Shown piece by piece: positions 45,771 to 54,226 of a stretch of 64,000 nucleotides of DNA. The notes under the pieces are model-generated. The model saw only the letters and a program-made list of their open reading frames with translations, was not told where the DNA came from and ran no database searches. The position numbers and the translations under genes were made by a program. This DNA comes from Amycolatopsis decaplanina DSM 44594 (GTDB lineage: Bacteria > Actinomycetota > Actinomycetes > Mycobacteriales > Pseudonocardiaceae), in contig NZ_AOHO01000032.1 in the NCBI RefSeq assembly GCF_000342005.1, forward strand, positions 1-64,000, in the 5' to 3' direction. Position 1 is the first letter of the stretch, and every line of letters begins with the position of its first letter.

Positions 45771-46448
45771 ATGAGCGCCGAAACCGACACCAGCTGGGAT
45801 GAGGATGTCCGCGTCGCGGTCTACCGCGCGTTCGCCGAGCACGGGAGGCCGCCGACGGCGCCGGAACTGGCCGACGCCGCCCACGGATCGCTCGCGGTGG
45901 CGAAACAGGCGCTGCACCGGCTCGCGGAGCGACGGCATCTCGTGCTCGACGAATGCGAACACGTCGTGCTGGCGCATCCGTTCGCGGCGATCCCGCTGGG
46001 CTTCTCCGTGATGGGCGCGAGCACACTGTGGTGGGGCGGCTGCGCGTGGGACGCGTTCGCGATCCCGCATCTGGTCAAGGCCGAACCCGAGGTGCTGGTG
46101 TCCACGCGCTGCCGTGGCTGCGGTGAACCGCACGCCCTGATGGTGAACGACCAGGCCCCGCCGAAGGGCGAACTGGTCGCGCACTTCCTGGTCCCGGTGG
46201 CGCGGATGTGGGACGACGTCGTGCACACCTGCGGCAACCAGCGCCTGTTCTGCGGCGAGTCCTGTGTGGACGGATGGCTGGCGGAAACGGGGCAGGACAA
46301 GGGATACGTCATGGATCTGGCGACGCTGTGGCGGCTCGCGGCCGGCTGGTACGACGGCAGGCTCGATCACGGCCACACCCGCCGGGACCCGGCGGCCGCG
46401 GCGGCGTACTTCGAGCGGGCCGGGCTGAGCGGCCCGTTCTGGCGCTAG
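45771..46448 (+). CDS. MerB-like (alkylmercury lyase family) protein
   Basis: 225 residues. N-terminal winged-helix-like part (about 10-65), then the MerB core. Residues equivalent to the three catalytic ones of MerB are present by motif: C91 and D94 in WWGGCAWDAFAIP, and C154 in VHTCGNQRLF. Extra CRGCG and FCGESC pairs are unlike classical MerB and could bind zinc. No merR, merA or merT is nearby, so organomercury lyase activity is uncertain. Ends in a 4-bp convergent overlap with azlD. Confidence 0.8.
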   Translation: MSAETDTSWDEDVRVAVYRAFAEHGRPPTAPELADAAHGSLAVAKQALHRLAERRHLVLDECEHVVLAHPFAAIPLGFSVMGASTLWWGGCAWDAFAIPHLVKAEPEVLVSTRCRGCGEPHALMVNDQAPPKGELVAHFLVPVARMWDDVVHTCGNQRLFCGESCVDGWLAETGQDKGYVMDLATLWRLAAGWYDGRLDHGHTRRDPAAAAAYFERAGLSGPFWR

Positions 46449-46750
46449 ACCAGGAACCTCAGCGCGGCGGTGACGACGACCCCGCAGAGGATCGCGGCGA
46501 GCACCGGCACGCGCAACGCGTAGGTCACGGCGATCGCGGCCAGTCCGGCGCAGAGCGTCCAGTCGACCCCGGACCAGGCCGGGCCGGTCACGTCCGTGAG
46601 CACGAGACCGGCCAGCAGCGCGGGCGCGAGCAGCGCGATCACGCCCGCCAGGCGCGGCGGCAGCGTCCGGTCCCCGAGCAGGACCGGGCCCGCCGCCTTG
46701 AACCCGATGCTGACCAGCGCGACGGCGACGACGGCGATCCAGAGCGTCAT
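46445..46750 (-). CDS. azlD: AzlD family branched-chain amino acid transport subunit
   Basis: 101 residues, three to four TM segments, start MTLWIAVVAVALVSIGFKAAGPVLLG with conserved PP in RTLPPRLAGVIALLAPALLAGL. Small partner of AzlC. Start overlaps the azlC stop (ATGA). The pair forms a LIV-E-type exporter. Confidence 0.9.
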   Translation of the reverse strand: MTLWIAVVAVALVSIGFKAAGPVLLGDRTLPPRLAGVIALLAPALLAGLVLTDVTGPAWSGVDWTLCAGLAAIAVTYALRVPVLAAILCGVVVTAALRFLV

Positions 46751-47415
46751 CGCCGTACCCCCAGGCCGAGCAGCGCGGCGGCCGAGGCCCCGATCAGCGC
46801 GAGCCCGACCGGGACGAACAGCACCAGGACCCCGGCCAGGCAGGCGGCGAGCGCCGCGGTCCGGCCCGCCTGGCGCGAACGGCGCAGCTCGTCGATGAGC
46901 AGGACCAGGAAGAAGCCGGGGAACACGATGTCGAGCCCGAACCGCGAGACGACGTCGGGTGGCGGAGCGGCCAGGACACCGAGCACCGTCCCCAGCACCC
47001 ACGCGGGCAGCTGGACGAGAGTGCAGCCGATGAGTTTTTCGCGGTCGAACCGCCCTCCGCCGAGATGGGCGGCCACCCACGACCCGTCGACGACGGCCTG
47101 GCCCTCCCACGCGCGGCGCAGGCGCCCGCCGCGCAGGTCCGCGGCGACGGCGGCGCCCATCGGCAGGAAACGGGCGTTGATCAGGGCCGCGGCGCCGACC
47201 GCGACGGCGAGGTTGCCGCCGCCCGCGAGCGCGGTGGCCATCGCGAACTGGGCCGAGCCGGAGAACACGAGGATCGACGCCGCGATCGGGGCGGCGATCC
47301 CCCAGCCCAGGGTCTGGCTGTACGCGCCGAAGGTGACACCGAGGACGAAGGTCGCGACACCCAGCCCGAGCCCGACACGGGCGCCGGCCAGATACTGCCG
47401 CCGGAGCGTTGTCAT
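46747..47415 (-). CDS. azlC: AzlC family branched-chain amino acid exporter subunit
   Basis: 222 residues, about six to seven TM. Conserved SILVFSGSAQFA motif and NARFLPMGAAVA, the AzlC signature. Exports branched-chain amino acids or analogues (family). Divergent from a CGNR regulator with a short palindrome between. Confidence 0.92.
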   Translation of the reverse strand: MTTLRRQYLAGARVGLGLGVATFVLGVTFGAYSQTLGWGIAAPIAASILVFSGSAQFAMATALAGGGNLAVAVGAAALINARFLPMGAAVAADLRGGRLRRAWEGQAVVDGSWVAAHLGGGRFDREKLIGCTLVQLPAWVLGTVLGVLAAPPPDVVSRFGLDIVFPGFFLVLLIDELRRSRQAGRTAALAACLAGVLVLFVPVGLALIGASAAALLGLGVRR

Positions 47416-47426
47416 GCCCCGACCCT

Positions 47427-47443
47427 AACAAGCTAAACTTGTT
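47427..47443. promoter_or_regulatory. Operator candidate between azlC and CGNR gene
   Basis: AACAAG-CTAAA-CTTGTT, perfect 6-5-6 palindrome, strikingly AT-rich for this genome, in the 47-bp divergent gap. It likely overlaps both promoters; the CGNR protein is the natural candidate to bind it. Confidence 0.55.
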
Positions 47444-47462
47444 TTGACCATTAGGAGGATCC

Positions 47463-48011
47463 GTGGACGGCCACTGGGAGGGCTACGACAGCATCGGCGG
47501 AAGCGTGCCGTTGGACCTGGTCAACACCGTTTCCTGGCGACGCGATCCAGCCCGCCGGGAAGACCGGCTTTCGGATCCGGAGCGGCTGTCCGAGTGGGTC
47601 GTCCTGGTCGGCGCGGGCTCCGAACGGCTGGAGATCTCCGAAGACGTCTTGGAGGCGGTGAAGGCCTTTCGCGAGACGCTGTATCGCGTACTCGTGTCGG
47701 ATCCGCCGGACGTCACGGCGCTGCGAAAGACGCTGCTCGCGGCATATCGGCACGCCGAACTCGCGCCGTCCCTGCCGCTGCGGTGGACGGTGCCGCTGAA
47801 GGACGGCGCCGCACTGCCGCACTTTCTCGCGCTTTCGGCCGAAGACCTGCTTCGCTCCGGGGACAGGGAACGGATCCGGGAGTGCGAAGGACCGGGGTGC
47901 GGCTGGGTCTTCACAGACCACACGCGCAACCGGTCGCGGCGGTGGTGCAGCTCGTCGGACTGCGGAAACCGTGCCCGGGCGAAACGGCACTACGACAAAA
48001 GCCGCAATTAG
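47463..48011 (+). CDS. CGNR zinc finger / ABATE domain regulator
   Basis: 182 residues. N-terminal ABATE domain (SVPLDLVNTVSWRR) and C-terminal CGNR zinc finger CEGPGCGWVFTDHTRNRSRRWCSSSDCGNRAR, ligands C-x4-C...C-x4-C. GTG start with AGGAGG upstream. Divergent from azlCD, hence its probable regulator. Its last two codons and stop (CGCAATTAG) belong to palindrome F2. Confidence 0.9.
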   Translation: MDGHWEGYDSIGGSVPLDLVNTVSWRRDPARREDRLSDPERLSEWVVLVGAGSERLEISEDVLEAVKAFRETLYRVLVSDPPDVTALRKTLLAAYRHAELAPSLPLRWTVPLKDGAALPHFLALSAEDLLRSGDRERIRECEGPGCGWVFTDHTRNRSRRWCSSSDCGNRARAKRHYDKSRN

Positions 48012-48066
48012 GCACCTACTTGCGGTAGTTGCACGCGCAAGGACCGCAAGCAGGTGCCGAATTGCA
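48003..48066. repeat. Family F palindrome, copy F2
   Basis: 24-bp arms, about 21 paired, beginning CGCAATTAGGCACCTAC, with a 16-nt centre. It overlaps the 3' end of the CGNR gene and precedes the carotenoid operon by 79 bp. Confidence 0.8.
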
Positions 48067-48144
48067 GCGACGGGCGCGTCTGATTCGCCACATTCGGAGG
48101 CACCCGACTGGGTCACGGGGACGCGCCTCCCGGAGGATGTGCTC

Positions 48145-49236
48145 ATGGACACGTCCGCCTACGACGCCGATCTGCCCGCCCACGTCGAGCGGGCGCTGGC
48201 CGGGTTCCTCGAGCGCGCAAGCGCCGAAATCCGCCGTACCGAACCGACGGTCGGGGCCGGGATCGACGCGCTGGCCGGGTTCGTGCTGGGCGGCGGAAAA
48301 CGCCTGCGCCCGACGTTCGCCTGGTGGGGCTGGCGCGGCGCGGGCGGCGATCCGGCGGGGCCGGACGTCGAAGGTGTGCTGCAGGCGGTGGCGAGCCTGG
48401 AGCTGATCCAGGCGTGCGCGCTGATCCACGACGACCTCATCGATTCCTCCGATTCGCGCCGCGGTTCCCCGACGGTGCACATCGCGGGCGCGAAGCTCCA
48501 CGCCGACAGCGGCTGGCTGGGTTCGCCGAGCACGTTCGGGCTCGCGACCGCGGTCCTGGTCGGCGACCTCGCGCTGGCCTGGGCCGACGACATGTTCGGC
48601 GACGCCCCGCTTCCACCTGCCGCCCTCGCGGCGGCGCGGCCGGCGTGGCGAGCGATGCGCACCGAGGTGCTCGCCGGTCAGTACCTCGACGTCCGCACCC
48701 AGGCCACCGGCGACGCCTCCCCCGAGGCGGCGCTGCACATCTGCAAGCTCAAGACGGCCGCGTACACCGTCCAGCGCCCGCTGCACCTCGGTGCCGCGCT
48801 CGGCGGCGCCGACGACGCCCTGATCGCGACGCTGCGCGAGTTCGGCGACGAGGTCGGCGTGGCGTTCCAGCTGCGGGACGACCTGCTCGGCGTGTTCGGC
48901 GACCCGTCGGTCACCGGCAAACCCGCGGGCGACGACCTCCGCGAGGGCAAGCGGACGCTGCTGGTCGCGCTCGGCCTCCAGCGCGCGGCCGAACAGGGCA
49001 AGGACACGGCGGCGAAGGTCATCTCCGACGCCATCGGCGACGCGCACCTGTCCGAGGACGCCGTCGAGAACGTGCGCGAGGCGCTGCAGGACGTCGGCGC
49101 CGTCGACGCGGTGGAACGCCGCATCGACGCGCTCACCGACTCCGCGATGGCGGCGCTGGACCGCGCTCATCTGGCCGAACCCGCCCCCGCCGCGCTGACC
49201 GGGCTGGTCGTCAAGGCGACCCAGCGGACGTACTGA
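48145..49236 (+). CDS. crtE: Polyprenyl (geranylgeranyl) diphosphate synthase
   Basis: 363 residues. First aspartate-rich motif LIHDDLIDSSD and second FQLRDDLLGVFGD; GGKRLRP substrate loop. Chain length is inferred as C20 from the adjacent phytoene genes. ATG has GGAGG eight bases upstream. Its TGA shares bases with the crtI ATG (TGATG). Confidence 0.93.
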   Translation: MDTSAYDADLPAHVERALAGFLERASAEIRRTEPTVGAGIDALAGFVLGGGKRLRPTFAWWGWRGAGGDPAGPDVEGVLQAVASLELIQACALIHDDLIDSSDSRRGSPTVHIAGAKLHADSGWLGSPSTFGLATAVLVGDLALAWADDMFGDAPLPPAALAAARPAWRAMRTEVLAGQYLDVRTQATGDASPEAALHICKLKTAAYTVQRPLHLGAALGGADDALIATLREFGDEVGVAFQLRDDLLGVFGDPSVTGKPAGDDLREGKRTLLVALGLQRAAEQGKDTAAKVISDAIGDAHLSEDAVENVREALQDVGAVDAVERRIDALTDSAMAALDRAHLAEPAPAALTGLVVKATQRTY

Positions 49237-50711
49237 TGCGCACCGTCACCGGTCCGAGTGACCACGTGGTGGTGATCGGTGGCGGGCTCGCCGGGCTGTC
49301 GGCGACGCTGCACCTGCTCGGCGCCGGACGCCGGGTGACCCTGCTGGAGCAGGACAAGAGCCCCGGAGGGCGGGCCGGGCAGGCCGATTTCGGCGGCAAC
49401 ACCGTCGACACCGGCGCCAGCGTGCTGACCATGCCGGAACTGCTCGACGAGGCGTTTTCCGCGGTCGGCGAATCCCTGTCGGGCAACCTGACGCTGACGC
49501 GGCTCGACCCGGCCTACCGCGCGAGGTTCGCCGACGGCAGCACGATCGCCGTGCATACCGAGGCGGCGGCGATGGAGGCCGAGATCCGCGCGGCCGCCGG
49601 TCCGGCCGAAGCCGAGGGCTACCGTCGGCTCCGGCGCTGGCTGACCGAGCTGTACGCGGCGCAGAAGGACCACTTCATCGGCGCGAACTTCGACTCCCCG
49701 CTCGATCTCGTGCGCCCGGAGCTGGCGAAACTGGCCGCGCTGGGCGGTTTCGGACGGCTCGGTCCGAAGATCGGCGGGTTCCTGCGCGACGACCGGGTGC
49801 GCCGCCTGTTCTCCTTCCAGGCGCTCTACGCGGGACTCGACCCGGCGCGCGCGATCGGCGCGTACGGCGTCATCTCCTACATGGACACCGTCGGCGGGGT
49901 CTACTACCCGTCGGGCGGGATGGGCGAGATCGCGCGAGCGATGGCGAACGCGGCCGAACGCGCCGGCGCGGAACTGCGCTTCGGCACCGAAGCGGCTTGG
50001 CTGGAGAGGGTTTCCTCGCGGGTGCGCGCGGTGCGGACCCGCATGGGTGAGCGGATCCCTTGCGACACGGTGGTTCTCGCGACCGAACTCGGCACCGCGT
50101 ACCGGCTGCTCGGTGCCCGCCCCAGGCGGCCGCTGCCGTTGCGATACTCGCCGTCGGCCGTCGTGCTGCACGGACACGCGCCGAACTCGTGGCCTGATTT
50201 GGGCCACCACACCATCTTCTTCGGTCACGCCTGGGAGAAGACGTTCTCGGAGATCATCCGCGAAGGCAAGCTGATGAGCGATCCCTCGCTGCTGGTGACC
50301 CGGCCGACCGCGACCGAACCGGGCCTCGCCCCCGGCGGCGACCAGGTGATCTCGGTGCTGGCCCCGGCGCCGAACCTGCGTCGCGGCAAGATCGACTGGG
50401 GCCGGGTCGGGCCCGCTTATCGCGCGGAACTCCTGCGCACACTGGAAAAGCGCGGCCTCACCGGTTTCGCCGACGACTTTTCCGTCGACGAGACGATCAC
50501 CCCGGCGGTCTGGGCGGAGCGCGGGCTCACCGCGGGCACCCCGTTCTCGCTCGCGCACACTCTCGCCCAGACCGGCCCTTTCCGGCCGGGGAACCTGATG
50601 CGGGCGGCGGACAACGTCGTACTGGCGGGCTGCGGGACCACACCGGGCGTCGGCATCCCGCCGGTCGTGATCTCCGGCAGGCTCGCGGCGGGACGGGTCA
50701 CCGGCCGATGA
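49236..50711 (+). CDS. crtI: Phytoene desaturase
   Basis: 491 residues. N-terminal FAD motif VVVIGGGLAGLSATLHLLGAGRRV; C-terminal CrtI signature ending GCGTTPGVGIPPVVISGRLAA. Introduces conjugated double bases into phytoene, giving lycopene or a related product. Coupled to crtE and crtB. No lycopene cyclase is present in this window. Confidence 0.93.
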   Translation: MRTVTGPSDHVVVIGGGLAGLSATLHLLGAGRRVTLLEQDKSPGGRAGQADFGGNTVDTGASVLTMPELLDEAFSAVGESLSGNLTLTRLDPAYRARFADGSTIAVHTEAAAMEAEIRAAAGPAEAEGYRRLRRWLTELYAAQKDHFIGANFDSPLDLVRPELAKLAALGGFGRLGPKIGGFLRDDRVRRLFSFQALYAGLDPARAIGAYGVISYMDTVGGVYYPSGGMGEIARAMANAAERAGAELRFGTEAAWLERVSSRVRAVRTRMGERIPCDTVVLATELGTAYRLLGARPRRPLPLRYSPSAVVLHGHAPNSWPDLGHHTIFFGHAWEKTFSEIIREGKLMSDPSLLVTRPTATEPGLAPGGDQVISVLAPAPNLRRGKIDWGRVGPAYRAELLRTLEKRGLTGFADDFSVDETITPAVWAERGLTAGTPFSLAHTLAQTGPFRPGNLMRAADNVVLAGCGTTPGVGIPPVVISGRLAAGRVTGR

Positions 50712-51637
50712 ACGAACTCGACGCCGCGGGCATCACCGAGCCGGCGTTGCGTGCCGCGTACGCCGAATGCCGCCGCGTCAACGCGCACTACGGGCGCACC
50801 TTCTTCCTCGCGACCCGGCTGCTGCCGCCGCGGACACGGCCGTTCGCGCACGCGCTGTACGGCTTCGCGCGGATGGCGGACGAAGTGGTCGACAATCCCG
50901 CGCCCGGCACCGATCCGGCGGTCGCGCTGGACGAGGTCGCCGTCATGGTCGCGCGGGTCTTCGACGGCGGCACGCCCGCCGATCCGGTCCTGACCGCGCT
51001 CGCCGACACCGTGCGTCGTCACGACCTGGACCGCGAACTGTTCGACGCGTTCCTGCGGTCCATGGCGATGGACCTCAAGATCACCGAGTACGCGACCTAC
51101 GCCGATCTCCAGGAGTACATCCACGGTTCGGCCGAGGTGATCGGCCTGCAGATGCTGCCCGTCTTCGGCACCGTCGTCCCGGTCGCCGACGCCGTGCCCG
51201 GCGCCGCCGCGCTGGGTGAGGCGTTCCAGCTGACCAACTTCCTGCGCGATGTCGGCGAGGACCTCGACCGGGGAAGGCTGTACCTGCCGACCGAAGAGCT
51301 GGCCGCGTTCGGCGTCGACCGCGAACTGCTCGCATGGTCCCGCGCGCGTGGACTGCCCGACCGGCGGGTGCGGCGCGCGCTCGCCGTCGCGGTGGCGCGC
51401 AACCGGGCCGTGTACCGCCGCGCAGAAGCGGGCATCCCGTTGCTGCGCGAGGAATCCCGCGACTGTGTACGGACCGCGCTCGTGCTCTACGAAGGCATCC
51501 TCGACGAGATCACGGCCCTCGGGTACGACGTGCTGAACACCCGCGCGGTCGTACCCCGCCGCCGCCGGCTGGGAGTCGCACTGCCGAGGCTGTTGGCGAG
51601 CGCGTGGAGCAACTCCAGGCTTAGGGTGCGATCATGA
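50708..51637 (+). CDS. crtB: Phytoene synthase
   Basis: 309 residues. Joins two GGPP into phytoene. Squalene/phytoene synthase motifs: FYGFARxxD-like LYGFARMADEVVD and QLTNFLRDVGEDLDRGRLYLP. ATGA overlaps with crtI before and the LLM gene after. Confidence 0.95.
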   Translation: MNELDAAGITEPALRAAYAECRRVNAHYGRTFFLATRLLPPRTRPFAHALYGFARMADEVVDNPAPGTDPAVALDEVAVMVARVFDGGTPADPVLTALADTVRRHDLDRELFDAFLRSMAMDLKITEYATYADLQEYIHGSAEVIGLQMLPVFGTVVPVADAVPGAAALGEAFQLTNFLRDVGEDLDRGRLYLPTEELAAFGVDRELLAWSRARGLPDRRVRRALAVAVARNRAVYRRAEAGIPLLREESRDCVRTALVLYEGILDEITALGYDVLNTRAVVPRRRRLGVALPRLLASAWSNSRLRVRS

Positions 51638-52416
51638 CGACTGCTGCGAACAGGAAGATCCGGATCGGCGTCCAGCTGCAGCCCCAGCACGCCGAATACA
51701 AGGCCATCCGCCGGGCGGCTTCGGAGGCCGAAGACCTCGGTGTGGACATCGTCTTCAACTGGGACCACTTCTACCCGCTCTACGGCGAGCCCGAGGGTCT
51801 GCACTACGAGTGCTGGACCATGCTGGGCGCCTGGGCGGAGTCCACGTCGCGGGTCGAGATCGGCGCGCTGGTGACGTGCAACAGCTACCGCAACCCCGAA
51901 CTGCTGGCCGACATGGCCCGCACCGTCGACCACATCTCCGACGGGCGGCTGATCCTCGGCATCGGCTCCGGCTGGTTCGAAAAGGACTATGACGAGTACG
52001 GCTACGAGTTCGGCACGGCGGGCGGGCGGCTCGACAACCTCGCCGAGGCGCTCCCGCGGATCGAGAGCAGGCTCGGCAAGCTGAACCCGGCGCCGACCCG
52101 CGACATCCCCGTGCTGATCGGAGGCGGCGGCGAGAAGAAGACGCTGCGCCTCGTCGCGAAGCACGCCGACATCTGGCACGGCTTCGGCGACCCGGAGGTC
52201 GTGGAGCGCAAGGTCAAGATCCTCGACCAGCACTGCGCCGACGTCGGGCGGGACCCGAAGGAGATCGAGCGTTCGGTCGCCGTCGAGGGTGAGCCCGAGG
52301 AGCTGGGCCCGAAGCTGCTGGAGCTGGGCGTCTCGCTGTTCACCGTGGCCACCGGTGGGCCGGACTACAACCTCGACAAGCTGCGGTCCTGGATCGAGTG
52401 GCGCGACAAGCAGTGA
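51634..52416 (+). CDS. LLM-class F420-dependent oxidoreductase
   Basis: 260 residues, luciferase-like TIM barrel: IRIGVQLQPQHAEYK, GVDIVFNWDHFYPLYG, LILGIGSGWFEKDYDEYG, IPVLIGGGGEKKTLRL. F420 rather than FMN use is inferred from subfamily style. Its ATG overlaps the crtB stop, so it is the fourth gene of the carotenoid operon; a pigment-related reduction is possible but unproven. Confidence 0.9.
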   Translation: MTTAANRKIRIGVQLQPQHAEYKAIRRAASEAEDLGVDIVFNWDHFYPLYGEPEGLHYECWTMLGAWAESTSRVEIGALVTCNSYRNPELLADMARTVDHISDGRLILGIGSGWFEKDYDEYGYEFGTAGGRLDNLAEALPRIESRLGKLNPAPTRDIPVLIGGGGEKKTLRLVAKHADIWHGFGDPEVVERKVKILDQHCADVGRDPKEIERSVAVEGEPEELGPKLLELGVSLFTVATGGPDYNLDKLRSWIEWRDKQ

Positions 52417-52434
52417 CCTCTGTGCCGCCTGGGT

Positions 52435-52480
52435 CTCGTGAGTGGTAAGGACGGTTAGAACCGTCCTTACCACTCACGAG
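52435..52480. repeat. Family A palindrome, copy A4
   Basis: 22-bp perfect arms, centre AG, between convergent genes. The right arm supplies the final Ser codon and TGA stop of the CGNR gene. Confidence 0.87.
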
Positions 52481-53049
52481 CGTTGCCGACGGTGGGCCGC
52501 GACGCGCTCCCGGGTCGCGCACCGCGTCGAGCAGTACCGCCGCGGGCTTCCCCCTCCCAAGTGCGCGAAAGGCTTCCCGCACCCCGAGGCCGCACACAGC
52601 CCGCCCGGCGGTGCCTGACGGTCCGCAAGCAGCACGGCCAGCGCCAGCGCGGACGACGTCACCAACCACGCACCCCACGGCCCGTCGTCCGCGGCGTCCA
52701 CGTGGAGATGCCAGCCGAACCCGGCATCGTGGTCGGTCAGCCGAGGCGGATGCGCGTACCGGGTCAGCAGCCGGTTGAGCGCCCCGGCCGCCTCCGCGAC
52801 ATCCCGCGCCGCGAACACCTCACGCAGTTCCTCGGCCGCCTCACGCAACGACGCCACATCCGACGGCTCCAACTCGACCGAGGTCTCGCCGTGCGCTTCC
52901 AGTACGGCGCGCACCTCCGAGACCGAGGGTTCCGGCGCGAGCAGGACGATCAGCAGATCCACCGCCCTTTGCGCCGCCGCCCGCGCCGAACGACCGGGCA
53001 GGAAATCCCGCTGCGCAGAAGTCATACCCCACTGTAACGTCTCATTCAT
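52474..53049 (-). CDS. CGNR zinc finger regulator
   Basis: 191 residues. ABATE-like helical domain and CGNR finger CAASGCGKPFAHLGGGSPRRYCSTRCATRERVAAHR. Two starts are possible: ATG at 53049, inside the nested palindrome and without a ribosome site (leaderless), or ATG at 53025 with GTGGGGT upstream. Divergent from an MFS gene that it probably represses. Confidence 0.87.
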   Translation of the reverse strand: MNETLQWGMTSAQRDFLPGRSARAAAQRAVDLLIVLLAPEPSVSEVRAVLEAHGETSVELEPSDVASLREAAEELREVFAARDVAEAAGALNRLLTRYAHPPRLTDHDAGFGWHLHVDAADDGPWGAWLVTSSALALAVLLADRQAPPGGLCAASGCGKPFAHLGGGSPRRYCSTRCATRERVAAHRRQRS

Positions 53050-53065
53050 GAGAGGCCGTTACAGT
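53031..53065. promoter_or_regulatory. Nested palindromic operator with both start codons
   Basis: Outer arms ACTGTAACG...CGTTACAGT (9 bp, perfect) enclose TCTCAT-TC-ATGAGA. The central CATG is the ATG of the MFS gene on one strand and of the longer CGNR form on the other. TAACGT lies 7 bp before the MFS ATG, a leaderless -10 arrangement. Confidence 0.7.
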
Positions 53066-54226
53066 CTCGCCGTCTATCTGACCGGCGCGACGGTCGCCAG
53101 AACCGGCGACGAGCTGTCCGGACCGGCGTTGCTCCTGCTCGGAATCGGCGTCGACGGCTCGGCCGCCACCGGGTCCGCACTGCTCGCGGGCCTGACGATC
53201 TCCGCGGCGGCGGGCGGGCCGCTGCTCGGCGCGCTGCTCGACCGCAGTCCCCGGCCGGGACGGGTGCTGGCGTGGGCGCTGCTCGCCTACGCGGGCGGGC
53301 TCGGCGCGGTGCTCGCGCTGGTCGAAATCCCCGCGGCGATCGTGGTGGCCGTCGCGGCCGGACTGCTCAACCCCGCCTTGGCGGGCGGCTGGACGGCGCA
53401 ACTGCCGAATGTCCGCGGCACGACACCGTTGCCGAGAGCGAGCACGCTGGACGCGATGACGTTCACCGCCGCGAGTCTCGCCGGGCCGGGACTCGCCGGG
53501 CTCGTGGCCGCGTACGCCGACGCCCCGGCCGCGGTGGCCCTGGCGATCACGCTGGTCGTGGCCGCCTTCCCCGCCGCATGGTCGCTCCCCGCCGCCGAAG
53601 CGAAGCCCGCGAGACCGATCCGCCGTCAACTCGCCGATGGGTTCGCGGTCCTCTTCCGCAACCGCGCGCTGCTGCGGGCCACCGCGACGTCCACGGTGTC
53701 CTTCGCCGGCATCGGGGTCGCCGTGGTCTGCTATCCGCTGCTCGGCGCCCAACGGCTGGGGAACCCGGGGTTCGGCGCGCTTCTGCTCACCGTGCTGGCC
53801 GCCGCCTCGCTGGTCGCGAACGCCGTGCTGGCCCGCAGGCCACCGCCGCCGGATCGCACCGTGCTCGTCAGCACGGTCCTGCTGGGCGCGAGTTTCCTGC
53901 TCGCGGCGACGGGCCAGGGCGTGGTGACCCTGCTGGCCGCCGCCGTACTCGCCGGATTCGCCGAAGGACCGCAGCTTTCGGCGCTGTTCGCCATCCGGCA
54001 TCGCGAAGCGCCCGCGGCGGTGCGGGCTCAGGTTTTCACGACGGCGGCGAGCGTGAAGATCACCGGACTCGCCGCGGGCGCCGCGGCGGCGGGACCGTTG
54101 AGCGCACTCTCCGTAACCGCCGCGCTGTGTGCCGCGGCGGGGTGCCAGCTTCTCGCGGCTGCGACGTATGTACTGGTCAGAACGTCCGGGCGGACTAGAA
54201 CGCCATCGCCTGCGCGCGCCGCTTGA
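53048..54226 (+). CDS. MFS transporter
   Basis: 392 residues, about 12 TM, repeated Gly/Ala-rich helices; cytoplasmic loop ALLDRSPRPGRVLA after TM2 matches the MFS motif A position. No ribosome site before the ATG; leaderless translation is likely. Substrate unknown; probably an efflux pump under control of the divergent CGNR protein. Confidence 0.87.
   Translation: MRGRYSLAVYLTGATVARTGDELSGPALLLLGIGVDGSAATGSALLAGLTISAAAGGPLLGALLDRSPRPGRVLAWALLAYAGGLGAVLALVEIPAAIVVAVAAGLLNPALAGGWTAQLPNVRGTTPLPRASTLDAMTFTAASLAGPGLAGLVAAYADAPAAVALAITLVVAAFPAAWSLPAAEAKPARPIRRQLADGFAVLFRNRALLRATATSTVSFAGIGVAVVCYPLLGAQRLGNPGFGALLLTVLAAASLVANAVLARRPPPPDRTVLVSTVLLGASFLLAATGQGVVTLLAAAVLAGFAEGPQLSALFAIRHREAPAAVRAQVFTTAASVKITGLAAGAAAAGPLSALSVTAALCAAAGCQLLAAATYVLVRTSGRTRTPSPARAA

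Noticed and set aside
48145..52416. Larger secondary-metabolite gene cluster
   Set aside because: Only four carotenoid-operon genes are present; no PKS, NRPS or other tailoring genes lie nearby.
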